Source: an uncultured Lachnospiraceae bacterium
GTDB taxonomy: Bacteria; Bacillota; Clostridia; Lachnospirales; Lachnospiraceae
NCBI GenBank assembly: GCA_947629585.1
Contig: CANREH010000009.1
Location: 1 to 57,214, forward strand
Direction of reading: 5' to 3'
DNA: 57,214 bases
Part shown: piece after piece, positions 9,105 through 17,324 of the stretch
Numbering within the stretch: the stretch's first letter is position 1
Layout: the number at the start of each line of letters is the position of its first letter
Translations under genes and position numbers: made by a program
Notes under the pieces: model-generated
The model's input: the letters and a program-made list of their open reading frames with translations, nothing else
Database searches by the model: none
Told to the model about the DNA's origin: nothing

Positions 9105-9277
9105 CTGCAATTAGTCTTTTGACATAACGCTTTTAAGCAGCCACGCGGCCAGACATTTCTTTTGAAAAGTCCGTTATAAATTGATAACTTTTTGGCAGAA
9201 AAAATTTCAGGATTTTCAAAAGAAACTGTCTGTGACAGTGGCGTTCCTTTTAATAGAATCCAAAAGACTAATTGCAA
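9105..9277. mobile_element. MITE-B copy 1: palindromic non-autonomous element with 8-bp target duplication
   Basis: 173 bp. Its terminal inverted repeats are CTGCAATTAGTCTTTTG and CAAAAGACTAATTGCAA, matching in 16 of 17 positions. The arms pair again internally (GACATTTCTTTTGAAAA against GACAGTTTCTTTTGAAAA). The flanks are the same 8 bases, AAAACGTC, at 9097-9104 and 9278-9285, read here as a target-site duplication. No coding capacity. A second, internally deleted copy in the opposite orientation lies at 11799-11883. The mobilising transposase is not in the window. Confidence 0.75.
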
Positions 9278-9488
9278 AAAACGTCATATTTTGTTGACTT
9301 TTCTGGCACAATATGATAAATTAGGGAATATATTTTCGAGAAATTGGAAATTTTGTCTTTCATGATTAATATTTTTGTTCCTTGGGGGTGGATGGTACTT
9401 TCAGGGAACTGTTTTTTTATTTCATAGGAAAACAGATGCGGGCTTTGCCTGCTTTGTTCTCAGCAGTAATTGATATCAGGTGGTTTTT

Positions 9489-10799
9489 ATGGTACGGGAA
9501 TATTTAGAAGATGATGTGTATACTGCGCTGCAGAAAAGGCTGAAATTTATTTTTGAAGAATTTGAGAATATCTATGTTTCTTTTTCCGGCGGGAAAGACA
9601 GCGGTTTGTTATTGAACCTTACGCTGGATTTTCAGAAAAAGTATTACCCGCAGAAGAAAATTGGCGTTTTCCACCAGGATTTTGAGGCGCAGTATACCCT
9701 GACGACGGAATATGTGGAAAGGACCTTTGAACGGGTGAAAGAAGAAGTGGAGCCGTTCTGGGTATGCCTTCCGATGGCGACGAGGACGGCAGTAAGCAGT
9801 TATGAAATGTACTGGTATCCCTGGGATGATAAAAAGCCGGAGTGCTGGGTCCGGGAGATGCCGAAGAAAGAGTATGTCATTAACCTGGAGAACAACCCTG
9901 TCAGTACCTATCGGTACAGAATGCACCAGGAGGATCTGGCAAAGCAGTTTGGGCGCTGGTACCGCCTGTCCCACGGAAATAAAAAAACAGTCTGCCTTCT
10001 GGGGCTTCGGGCGGAGGAATCGTTACAGAGGTACAGCGGGTTTTTAAATAAGAAATACGGTTATCAGGGGCGGTGCTGGATCAGCCGGCAGTTTAAGGAT
10101 GTCTGGTGTGCGTCCCCGCTGTATGACTGGTCCCCGGAAGATATCTGGCACGCCAATTATCTGTTTAACTATGATTATAACCATTTATATGACCTGTATT
10201 ATAAAGCGGGCCTGAAGGTATCCCAGATGCGGGTGGCGTCCCCGTTTAATGATTATTCCAAAGATTCCCTGAATTTGTACCGTGTCATTGATCCGGAAAT
10301 ATGGGTAAAGCTGGTAGGACGGGTGCAGGGCGCAAATTTTGCCTGTATTTACGGAAGGACGAAGGCAATGGCGTACCGCAATATCACCCTGCCGGAGGGA
10401 CATACCTGGAAATCGTTTACCATGTTTTTGTTGGATACGCTCCCGGCGAGGCTCCGGAATAATTATGTGAAAAAATTCAATGCTTCCATGCATTTCTGGC
10501 ACACGACCGGAGGGGGATTGGATGAAGATATTATTCAGGAATTGGAGGAGCATGGGTATAAAATCAAACGGAACGGGGTTTCTAATTATACTTTAAATAA
10601 GAAGTCAAGGGTGGTTTTCCTTCAGAAAATCCCGGATAATACAGACGATATTAAGCTGAGCAAGGATATCCCAAGCTGGAAGCGGATGTGCTGCTGTATT
10701 TTGAAAAATGACCATATCTGCCGTTCTATGGGCTTTGCCCTGACGAGGCAGCAGCAGAAGCAGGTCGATGCCATTCGGGAGAAGTACAAGGGAATTTAG
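9489..10799 (+). CDS. IbrA-like protein of the PAPS-reductase (PP-loop ATPase) family
   Basis: 436 aa. The PP-loop SFSGGKDSGLLLNL (about residues 33-46) is the ATP-pyrophosphatase signature shared by PAPS reductases, DndC and IbrA. The long C-terminal region (DUF3440 type) holds a CCC cluster near residue 401, possibly metal- or thiol-related. E. coli IbrA is a regulator that acts with ParB-like IbrB. The same pairing is seen here, with the ParB-like gene 43 bases downstream. AGGTGG at 9478-9483 fixes the ATG at 9489; the GTG at 9480 overlaps that site. Whether it adenylates, reduces sulfate or modifies nucleic acid is unknown. A role in DNA modification or phage biology is inference from its relatives. 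Confidence 0.75.
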   Translation: MVREYLEDDVYTALQKRLKFIFEEFENIYVSFSGGKDSGLLLNLTLDFQKKYYPQKKIGVFHQDFEAQYTLTTEYVERTFERVKEEVEPFWVCLPMATRTAVSSYEMYWYPWDDKKPECWVREMPKKEYVINLENNPVSTYRYRMHQEDLAKQFGRWYRLSHGNKKTVCLLGLRAEESLQRYSGFLNKKYGYQGRCWISRQFKDVWCASPLYDWSPEDIWHANYLFNYDYNHLYDLYYKAGLKVSQMRVASPFNDYSKDSLNLYRVIDPEIWVKLVGRVQGANFACIYGRTKAMAYRNITLPEGHTWKSFTMFLLDTLPARLRNNYVKKFNASMHFWHTTGGGLDEDIIQELEEHGYKIKRNGVSNYTLNKKSRVVFLQKIPDNTDDIKLSKDIPSWKRMCCCILKNDHICRSMGFALTRQQQKQVDAIREKYKGI

Positions 10800-10841
10800 G
10801 CAGCAGATAAAAGTAAATGGAAAGGAAGGGAAAAGCCGGGT

Positions 10842-11372
10842 ATGAATTATAAAAGTCCTGTTTATAATGTGATTTCAGTTCCGATTGAAAAGGTAAAGCC
10901 CAATACGTATAATCCGAATGCAGTAGCTCCTCCGGAAATGAAGCTGCTCTATGAAAGTATTAAAATTGATGGTTATACAATGCCGATTGTCTGCTATTAT
11001 GATAAGGAAGCGGATGAATATATCATTGTGGACGGGTTCCACCGCTACCGGGTGATGTTGGAGCATGAGGATATTTATGAGAGGGAAAAAGGAAAGCTTC
11101 CGGTGTCCCTGATTAATAAATCACTGGATCAGAGAATGGCAAGCACAATCCGCCATAACCGCGCGAGAGGGAGCCATGATGTTGATTTGATGAGTAATAT
11201 TGTAAAGGAACTGCATGATCTGGGGCGTTCGGACAACTGGATAGCGAAGCATCTTGGCATGGATCGGGATGAGATTCTGCGGCTGAAGCAGATTACGGGG
11301 CTTGCCGCGCTGTTTAAAGATATCAATTTTGGGAAAGCATGGAAACCGGCGGAGGAGGATGAACAGCAATAA
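10842..11372 (+). CDS. IbrB-like ParB N-terminal domain protein
   Basis: 176 aa. The ParB/Srx-type fold is shown by VPIEKVKPNTYNPN at the start, IIVDGFHRYRVM (the GxxR-like box, about residues 62-73) and NRARGSHDVDLMSNIV (about 105-120). A helix-turn-helix-like segment, NWIAKHLGMDRDEILRLKQ, follows. Unlike chromosomal ParB/Spo0J there is no dimerisation domain, and no parA or parS is nearby, so a partition role is unlikely. It lies 43 bases behind the IbrA-like gene with its own ribosome site (GGAAGGG) and is probably cotranscribed. The ParB fold can bind and hydrolyse CTP in known relatives; whether this one does is not known. Confidence 0.75.
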   Translation: MNYKSPVYNVISVPIEKVKPNTYNPNAVAPPEMKLLYESIKIDGYTMPIVCYYDKEADEYIIVDGFHRYRVMLEHEDIYEREKGKLPVSLINKSLDQRMASTIRHNRARGSHDVDLMSNIVKELHDLGRSDNWIAKHLGMDRDEILRLKQITGLAALFKDINFGKAWKPAEEDEQQ

Positions 11373-11402
11373 TGCCTCCTCCGGCTTGGGCTTAAAGGGG
11401 GA

Positions 11403-11621
11403 TTACAGGGTTTGATCATCATCAGAAGGGGTATAAGTCATAATATTTTGTACATTACAATGAAAAATTCTGCATAGATCGTTAATTGTGGTAGTGTTCA
11501 TGGGTCGGTTTTTTCGGAGCTTGTGGATTGTGGAGCTGGAAATATGGTGATTTTGAATCAGGGTGTAAGTGGTTTCCTCTGAAGAATGCAAAGTTTCCCA
11601 AAATGGTTCATATGAAATCAT
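11403..11621 (-). CDS. Small XRE/Cro-C1-type helix-turn-helix regulator
   Basis: 72 aa. ISSSTIHKLRKNRPMNTTTINDLCRIFHC is the recognition part of a Cro/C1 HTH (HTH_26-like), with helix 3 around residues 28-38. On its strand GGAGGT sits just upstream of the ATG. It is convergent with the IbrA/IbrB-like pair, ending 31 bases from the latter. Regulation of that pair, or of itself, is plausible but nothing here proves it. Confidence 0.75.
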   Translation of the reverse strand: MISYEPFWETLHSSEETTYTLIQNHHISSSTIHKLRKNRPMNTTTINDLCRIFHCNVQNIMTYTPSDDDQTL

Positions 11622-11647
11622 GCAGTACCTCCTAAATGTTGTATTTT

Positions 11648-11663
11648 ATGGCTGAACTGTTAC
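11648..11663. repeat. Solo MITE-A terminal repeat
   Basis: ATGGCTGAACTGTTAC is identical to the 16-base ends of the full MITE-A copies. It lies just upstream of the XRE gene on that gene's strand. No second end is visible. Confidence 0.55.
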
Positions 11664-11798
11664 TATCTTTAAGAATACTGTCTAATTTTGTTTTTGACTA
11701 TGGTTTGAAAAAAGATTACAATAAAGTGATAATCCGCTGGAAAATTAACTATAAAAGATACAAATATATCAAAAGATAAAAGGAAGAAAAAAATTAAA

Positions 11799-11883
11799 CT
11801 GCAAGTAGTCTTTTGGATTCTGTTAAAAGAAATGTCTGGCTGCGCGGCTGTTGAAAAACGATGTGTCAAAAGACTCATCGCAG
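11799..11883. mobile_element. MITE-B copy 2: shorter, inverted relative to copy 1, with perfect 8-bp target duplication
   Basis: 85 bp. The ends are CTGCAAGTAGTCTTTTG and CAAAAGACTCATCGCAG. Its left ~30 bases match the reverse complement of copy 1's right arm, and its right ~58 bases match the reverse complement of copy 1's left arm, so about 90 internal bases are missing. AAATTAAA flanks it on both sides (11791-11798 and 11884-11891). Confidence 0.75.
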
Positions 11884-11895
11884 AAATTAAAATCC

Positions 11896-11923
11896 TTGAT
11901 TGAAAAAAGGTTTTTTTTATAGT
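11896..11923 (+). promoter_or_regulatory. Promoter for dapF, abutting MITE-B copy 2
   Basis: TTGATT (11896-11901), a 16-base spacer and TATAGT (11918-11923). The -35 box starts five bases after the element's right target duplication. Confidence 0.55.
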
Positions 11924-11985
11924 AAACTAAAGAAAAAAGGAAACAGATAGATGTACAGACAATGGATTTGGGAAGGGGTGCCGGA

Positions 11986-12831
11986 ATGAAATTTGCGAAA
12001 ATGCAAGGCTGCGGAAACGATTATATTTATGTGAATTGCTTTGAGGAAACCATAAAAAATCCCTGTGAGCTGGCAAAGTTTGTCAGTGACCGTCATTTTG
12101 GGATTGGCGGCGACGGATTGATTTTGATCTGCCCGTCAGAAACGGCGGATTTTCGGATGGCGATGTATAACATGGACGGCTCGGAAGGGAAGATGTGCGG
12201 CAATGGCATCCGGTGCGTGGCAAAATATGTGTACGATCATGGGATGACAGAGAAGACCGGGATTTCCGTGGAAACAAAGTCGGGGATAAAGTACCTGGAT
12301 TTGCAGATAGAACAAGGAAAAGTGTCAAAAGTTACGGTTGATATGGGAGCGCCTGTGGTAAAGCCGGAGGAAATCCCGGTGAAGGCGGAGGAAGGGAAGG
12401 AATGTCTGGCAGGGGAACCTATCGAGGTGGACGGAAAAGAGTACCGGATGACCTGTGTTTCCATGGGAAATCCTCATGCGGTTGTTTTTGTAAAGGATGT
12501 CCATGTCCTTGATCTTGAAAAAACAGGGCCGGGGTTTGAGGGGCATGTAAGGTTTCCGGATCGGATCAATACGGAATTTGTCCACGTTATTAACAGGAAA
12601 GAAATTGATATGCGTGTATGGGAGCGGGGCTCGGGTGAGACGCTTGCCTGCGGGACAGGGGCCTGCGCCAGCGTTTATGCCTGTATTTTAAACGGATATA
12701 CGGAGGATGAGGTGTTAGTCCATCTGCTCGGAGGAGATTTGATCGTCCGTTATGACAGGGAAAAGCATACAATTTTTATGACCGGGCCTGCCGTGACGGT
12801 CTTTGAAGGAAATATAGAAATAGAGGATTAA
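11986..12831 (+). CDS. dapF: Diaminopimelate epimerase
   Basis: 281 aa. Converts LL-diaminopimelate to the meso form, the direct precursor of lysine and of meso-DAP peptidoglycan. MQGCGNDYIYVNC opens the protein. The two catalytic cysteines are visible in GKMCGNGIRC (about residue 71) and GETLACGTGACAS (about 222). The ATG at 11986 follows GGAAGGGG (11971-11978); an upstream in-frame ATG at 11962 has no good site. murE follows after 25 bases, so the enzyme making meso-DAP and the ligase using it form a logical unit. Confidence 0.95.
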   Translation: MKFAKMQGCGNDYIYVNCFEETIKNPCELAKFVSDRHFGIGGDGLILICPSETADFRMAMYNMDGSEGKMCGNGIRCVAKYVYDHGMTEKTGISVETKSGIKYLDLQIEQGKVSKVTVDMGAPVVKPEEIPVKAEEGKECLAGEPIEVDGKEYRMTCVSMGNPHAVVFVKDVHVLDLEKTGPGFEGHVRFPDRINTEFVHVINRKEIDMRVWERGSGETLACGTGACASVYACILNGYTEDEVLVHLLGGDLIVRYDREKHTIFMTGPAVTVFEGNIEIED

Positions 12832-12856
12832 AAAGTGGCTGGGGAGGTTTTCATTT

Positions 12857-14338
12857 ATGAAGCTGTTGTCTTTATTAGAAGGATTAGAATATGAATGTAT
12901 CCAGGGGAGCATGGATCAGGATATCACAGGCGTGGTTTATGATTCCAGAAAAGCAGCTCCGGGGACGGTTTTTGTCTGTATCAGGGGGACGGTAAGCGAT
13001 GGGCATGTATTTGCTTCGGAGGCAGCGGAAAAAGGAGTGTCGGCGCTGATCGTGGAAGAGGAGGTTTTAGTGCCGGAGTCGGTGGCGGTGCTGAAAGTAA
13101 CAGATACCCGCCTGGCGCTTGCCTGCATTTCGGCGGCATGGTTTGACCATCCGGCTAAAAAGCTTACGACGATTGGCATTACGGGAACGAAAGGAAAGAC
13201 AACGACTGCCTTTATGGTGAAATCAATGCTGGAAAGCGTTGGCTATAAAACGGGATTGATTGGCACGATAGAGACGATTATCGGAGATACCCATATCCCG
13301 GCAAAAAACACTACGCCGGAATCGTATATTGTTCAGGAAACCTTTGCAGAGATGGTAAAAGAAGGCTGCCAGTGTGTGGTGATGGAGGTTTCTTCCCAGG
13401 GGTTAATGCTCCACAGGGTCAGCGGCTTTGTCTTTGATTATGGCGTTTTTACCAATCTGGAGGCGGATCATATCGGGCCGGGCGAGCATAAGGATCTGGA
13501 GGATTATATCCATTGCAAGAGTCTGTTGTTCCAGCAGTGCCGTCATGGGATTTTTAACGCGGATGACAGCCATCTTCCCCAAATTCTGGAAGGGCATACC
13601 TGCAGCGTGGAAACCTTTGGCTTTTCCGAGGCGGCTGATCTGCGGGCGAAGGACGTAAAACTGGTACAGAGACCGGGAGTTTTGGGAGTTTCTTATCAAT
13701 TAAAAGGTATTCTGGAGTTTCCGGTGGAAATTGATATTCCGGGTAAATTCAGTGTTTATAATTCCCTGACGGCGATTTCCATCTGCCGCCATTTTAAGGT
13801 ATCGGAAGAAAATATCCGGCAGGCCCTGTCCACAATCCAGGTGAAGGGACGGGTGGAGCTTTTGAAGGTTTCGCCTCATTATACCATGATGATTGATTAT
13901 GCGCATAATGCCATGAGCCTTGAGAGCCTTCTGGCTGCGTTAAAGGAATATCAGCCGAAACGCCTTGTCTGCCTGTTCGGGTGCGGCGGAAACCGTTCCA
14001 GGAGCCGCCGTTATGAAATGGGGGAGGTTTCTTCCCGGCTTGCGGATCTGACGGTCGTGACTTCCGATAATCCGAGAAATGAAGAGCCGGAAGCGATTAT
14101 TGCGGATATCCTGGAAGGGGTAGGGCGCGCGGACGGAGAATATGTCACGGTTCCGGACAGGAAAGAAGCGATCCGTTACTGCATGGAACATGCCAGGGAA
14201 GGAGATGTCATTGTTTTAGCCGGAAAAGGGCATGAGGATTACCAGGAGATCAAAGGGGTGAAATATCCGATGGATGAACGTGTCCTGGTGAACGAGATCC
14301 TGGAAGAATCTGCCGGAAATTTACCGCTTTTAGAATAA
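12857..14338 (+). CDS. murE: UDP-MurNAc-L-Ala-D-Glu:meso-DAP ligase
   Basis: 493 aa, cytoplasmic ATP-dependent Mur ligase adding the third residue of the peptidoglycan stem peptide. It shows the N-terminal uridine-binding domain (DSRKAAPGTVFVCI), the P-loop ITGTKGKTTTAF (about 111-122), NTTPES, and DNPRNEE near residue 404. The DNPR motif is the known marker for meso-DAP rather than lysine specificity. LAGKGHEDYQ near the C-terminus is also typical. GGGGAGG precedes the ATG. Likely cotranscribed with dapF. Confidence 0.95.
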   Translation: MKLLSLLEGLEYECIQGSMDQDITGVVYDSRKAAPGTVFVCIRGTVSDGHVFASEAAEKGVSALIVEEEVLVPESVAVLKVTDTRLALACISAAWFDHPAKKLTTIGITGTKGKTTTAFMVKSMLESVGYKTGLIGTIETIIGDTHIPAKNTTPESYIVQETFAEMVKEGCQCVVMEVSSQGLMLHRVSGFVFDYGVFTNLEADHIGPGEHKDLEDYIHCKSLLFQQCRHGIFNADDSHLPQILEGHTCSVETFGFSEAADLRAKDVKLVQRPGVLGVSYQLKGILEFPVEIDIPGKFSVYNSLTAISICRHFKVSEENIRQALSTIQVKGRVELLKVSPHYTMMIDYAHNAMSLESLLAALKEYQPKRLVCLFGCGGNRSRSRRYEMGEVSSRLADLTVVTSDNPRNEEPEAIIADILEGVGRADGEYVTVPDRKEAIRYCMEHAREGDVIVLAGKGHEDYQEIKGVKYPMDERVLVNEILEESAGNLPLLE

Positions 14339-14382
14339 GGGAAAATCTGCTATACTAAGGAACAGATAGGAGGAGATTCTTT

Positions 14383-15522
14383 ATGGCAATACAGATAAAA
14401 ATAAAAAAATGTTTTCTTATGCTGCTTATTGTTAGTATGTTTCTGCCGCCTTCCGGCATTTTAAGGGCGGAAGACGGAGAAACCGAAGAAACAGGGAACA
14501 CCGAAGAAACGGAGGAAACCGATGAGACGGAAAAAACCGCGGCTGCCCAAATTTCCAAAACGAAAATGACGATTCCGATACATGGCGCTAAGAAAAAAAA
14601 GTTATCGGTAAAAAATCCGGCGGAAGGCACGGTTTATCTGTATCAGTCCAGCAATAAAAAAATTGTTTCCGTTGGGGAAAAGACGGGGCTTCTGACCGGG
14701 AAGAAAGCAGGGACGGCGAAAGTTACCCTGATTAAGAAAGGAAAGAAAAAGAATAAAATCATCGGCGTCTGTACCGTGAAGGTAAAGAAGGCAAGCATTA
14801 CAAAGAAAAATAAGAAAATGACCGTATCCATCAACGGCATGATTTCGCCTGTGGTCAGTTATCAGAATTCTAAGGCAGGATATACCTATGAATCGGATAA
14901 TGAAAGCGTTGTCAAAGTGCAGGAAACGATGAAAGGCACAGGAGAGACTTCCTTTACGGTTATGGCGCTTGCAGAAGGGAAGGCAAATGTGACCGTTCAG
15001 GAATTTTATAATGGAAAAGACACGGTCGTAGGGAAGATTGCCGTTACGGTCACAAAGCCGACTCTTGCGACAAAGCGGATTACGATGTTAAAAGGGCAGT
15101 CTTTGAAGATTTCCGATGTGATTACGGTAAATTACGCATTTACCAATAATGTGGCATATGATTATGTGAGCGCAGATGATGAATTTTTGACCCTGGATGA
15201 AGAAACGATGACGGCGGAAAAAACGACAACAGGGGTCAATCTGGATGTTTACCAGACCATCGACGGCATCAGAAGTATGCTGGGGACGGTGGTTGTGGTA
15301 ATTGAAGAAGAAAATGAGCATACTCCGGAAATCAATGATGATTCCTATGTGGATTTGTCCGATTACAATAATGATTATGAAGAAGGCTTTGACGAGTATG
15401 ACGATAATGATTATTATTCTGTCGGGGATGATTTTGTGGAGGATGAGGAAGAAGATCCGGACGACAGCTATGAAGATTATGATGAATATTTGGATTCTGC
15501 GGAGCATTTTTGGAATGAATAA
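14383..15522 (+). CDS. Secreted protein with bacterial Ig-like (Big-2) repeats and an Asp/Tyr-rich tail
   Basis: 379 aa. An N-terminal signal peptide (KKCFLMLLIVSMFLPPSG) precedes a Glu/Thr-rich linker. Then come lysine-rich Ig-like repeats with the Big-2 style SSNKKIVSVGEKTGLLTGKK and KAGTAKVTLI. The last ~60 residues are acidic with many Asp-Tyr pairs (YVDLSDYNNDYEEGFDEYDD) and carry no LPXTG or membrane anchor. It probably acts at the cell surface, as adhesin or wall-associated protein, and the tail may bind cations. AGGAGG precedes the ATG and a TATACT at 14350 may be its -10. hisA begins 14 bases after its stop, an odd partner. Confidence 0.7.
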   Translation: MAIQIKIKKCFLMLLIVSMFLPPSGILRAEDGETEETGNTEETEETDETEKTAAAQISKTKMTIPIHGAKKKKLSVKNPAEGTVYLYQSSNKKIVSVGEKTGLLTGKKAGTAKVTLIKKGKKKNKIIGVCTVKVKKASITKKNKKMTVSINGMISPVVSYQNSKAGYTYESDNESVVKVQETMKGTGETSFTVMALAEGKANVTVQEFYNGKDTVVGKIAVTVTKPTLATKRITMLKGQSLKISDVITVNYAFTNNVAYDYVSADDEFLTLDEETMTAEKTTTGVNLDVYQTIDGIRSMLGTVVVVIEEENEHTPEINDDSYVDLSDYNNDYEEGFDEYDDNDYYSVGDDFVEDEEEDPDDSYEDYDEYLDSAEHFWNE

Positions 15523-15536
15523 GAAAGGGGCAGAAG

Positions 15537-16316
15537 ATGAGGTTTCGGCCGTGTATTGATATCCATAATGGGAAAGTAAAGCAGATTGTCGGCGGGAGCT
15601 TGCAGGATGCCGGGGATTTTGCAAAGGAAAATTTTGTCTCCGGACAGGATGCGGCGTTTTATGCAGAACTTTATAAAAAGCTGGGGCTTTACGGCGGGCA
15701 TATCATCCTGTTAAATCCTGCGGACAGCCCGTATTACCAGGAAGATTATAAGCAGGCGCAGGCAGCGCTTTCGGCTTATCCGGGCGGGCTTCAGATTGGC
15801 GGGGGGATCCATGCGGAAAATGCGGAATCCTTTTTAAAGCTTGGCGCGTCTCATGTCATTGTAACCTCCTACGTTTTCCAGGACGGGAAAATTCATTACG
15901 GGCGTCTGGAAAAGCTGGTAAAGACTGTGGGGAAAGAACATCTGGTATTAGATTTAAGCTGCCGGAAAAAAGAGAATGGAAAATACTATATCGTCACAGA
16001 CCGATGGCAGAAATTCACGGATACCGTACTGGAGGAAAGAACCCTGCGGGAACTTAGCGCTTACTGCGATGAATTTTTAATCCATGCCGTGGATATGGAA
16101 GGAAAAGCAAACGGCATTGAAACAGAAGTGGCGGCAATGCTGGGGCGGTTTCCGGAGATTCCCGTGACTTATGCCGGAGGTGTAGGAAGCTTTCAGGATC
16201 TCGAACTGTTAAAAACACTGGGAAACGGGCATGTGGATGTCACGATTGGGAGTGCGCTGGATTTATTCGGGGGGAGTATAAAATTAGAAGCAGTGCTGGA
16301 GTTCTGCGGAAAGTAA
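15537..16316 (+). CDS. hisA: Eukaryote-type phosphoribosylformimino-AICAR-ribotide isomerase
   Basis: 259 aa (beta/alpha)8 barrel. Opens with MRFRPCIDIHNGKVKQIVGG, carrying the catalytic-base aspartate of DIHNG, with HAVDMEGKANGI near the second catalytic position and YAGGVGSFQDLE as a phosphate-binding loop. It catalyses the Amadori isomerisation in histidine synthesis. The sequence resembles the eukaryotic/HIS6-like branch more than typical bacterial HisA. It stands apart from any his operon and sits 14 bases downstream of a surface-protein gene. AGAAAGGGG precedes the ATG. Confidence 0.88.
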   Translation: MRFRPCIDIHNGKVKQIVGGSLQDAGDFAKENFVSGQDAAFYAELYKKLGLYGGHIILLNPADSPYYQEDYKQAQAALSAYPGGLQIGGGIHAENAESFLKLGASHVIVTSYVFQDGKIHYGRLEKLVKTVGKEHLVLDLSCRKKENGKYYIVTDRWQKFTDTVLEERTLRELSAYCDEFLIHAVDMEGKANGIETEVAAMLGRFPEIPVTYAGGVGSFQDLELLKTLGNGHVDVTIGSALDLFGGSIKLEAVLEFCGK

Positions 16317-16534
16317 ATTGTTCGTCTGCGCCATTCGCAATCTCGCACTTCGTGCTTCAAAGCCTGCTGCCGCAGGCGGATTGCTCATGTCATGTAATAG
16401 ATTTCCAAAGGAAATCTGTTACCTGCGCGCCATCAGGCGCCTCTATCATGGCGCTCCCTCAACAGCCGAACCCAGAGGAAAATTTGTGCAAGCACAATTT
16501 TCCTCTGAATCCGTCTGTTGGCTGAACTGTTAGC
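16313..16534. repeat. Multi-hairpin repeat ending in a MITE-A-type terminal repeat
   Basis: The 330-base gap between hisA and the hydrolase is filled by a row of hairpins: GCACTTCGTGC, GCCTGCTGCCGCAGGC, AGATTTCCAAAGGAAATCT, GCGCCATCAGGCGC and a long pair GAGGAAAATT / AATTTTCCTC. It ends GGCTGAACTGTTAG, close to the MITE-A end. A left GTAA occurs at 16313, overlapping the hisA stop. Pieces such as ATGGCGCAG and GCGAGATT (on the reverse strand) recur in the full MITE-A copies. No clear target duplication was found. Confidence 0.55.
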
Positions 16535-16648
16535 AAAAATTGCAAAAAACTCTTGAAATATGGTAAAAATGTGGTATACTTATTACATAAATATTACAAA
16601 TTTTAGTGAATTATGTATATAATGTAATAAGTCGGAAAGGGTTTTGCA

Positions 16649-17221
16649 ATGAGTTTTAAAAAATTATTCATACCATTATTGGCTGCGGCAATGCTGGCGG
16701 GGACAGCGAAAACCGAAGCGGCACATATAACGGCGGGACAGGTTGAGAAGAGTGCCGTCTCTGTTACAAAAGAACAGGAGAGCGCAAAGGTATCCAGAAA
16801 GGTTTTGGCGGCTAAGAGTAAACGCTGCACAAAGAAGAATATCCGCCTGCTTGCTTCCATCATCTGTTGTGAAGCCGGAAACCAGCCTTACAGCGGGAAG
16901 CTTGCCGTTGGGATTGTTGTTATGAACCGGGTGCGTTCCAGTGCCTATCCCGATACAGTAAAGGGCGTTATTTACCAGAAATTCCAGTTCGGCCCGGTTT
17001 CTTCCGGCATCCTGGACAGGACATTAAAGAGCTATGACGCGGGAAATTTTACGTCGAAGGATGAGAAGCAATGCATCCGTGCCGCGAAGGAAGCGTTAAA
17101 CGGAGCGAAAAAAATCACCGTGAAAAATAAAAGAAAAGTTTTTTCTGATTATTATGGGTTTAATAATGTGAAACCGTCCTGTTCCTATTATAAGCTGGGC
17201 GGGCATTATTTTAGAAAATAA
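16649..17221 (+). CDS. Secreted cell-wall hydrolase (SleB/Hydrolase_2 family)
   Basis: 190 aa. A signal peptide (FKKLFIPLLAAAMLAGTAKTEA) precedes a ~120-residue catalytic domain: RLLASIICCEAGNQPYSGKL holds the conserved glutamate, then AVGIVVMNRVRS and FQFGPVSSG follow. SleB-type enzymes are lytic transglycosylases that attack cortex or vegetative peptidoglycan. The missing peptidoglycan-binding domain makes a dedicated germination role less certain. GGAAAGGG precedes the ATG. Confidence 0.85.
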   Translation: MSFKKLFIPLLAAAMLAGTAKTEAAHITAGQVEKSAVSVTKEQESAKVSRKVLAAKSKRCTKKNIRLLASIICCEAGNQPYSGKLAVGIVVMNRVRSSAYPDTVKGVIYQKFQFGPVSSGILDRTLKSYDAGNFTSKDEKQCIRAAKEALNGAKKITVKNKRKVFSDYYGFNNVKPSCSYYKLGGHYFRK

Positions 17222-17229
17222 AAGAACGA

Positions 17230-17264
17230 AGAAAAGAGGCGATTTTTTCATCAGCCTCTTTTCT
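17230..17264 (+). terminator. Terminator after the cell-wall hydrolase
   Basis: AGAAAAGAGGC pairs with GCCTCTTTTCT around a T-rich loop; the T-run is partly inside the right arm. Confidence 0.6.
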
Positions 17265-17324
17265 TATGGAAAAAAATGTGTTATGATATAAAGAAAAGTA
17301 TTTCGACCCAAGGAGGATATATTT

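Noticed and set aside
10842-11372. Chromosome-partition ParB/Spo0J
   Set aside because: No ParA, no parS, no C-terminal dimer domain; the pairing with a PP-loop protein points to IbrB.
15320-15500. Asp/Tyr-rich tail as a DNA tandem repeat
   Set aside because: The codons vary and the period is irregular; it is protein low complexity only.
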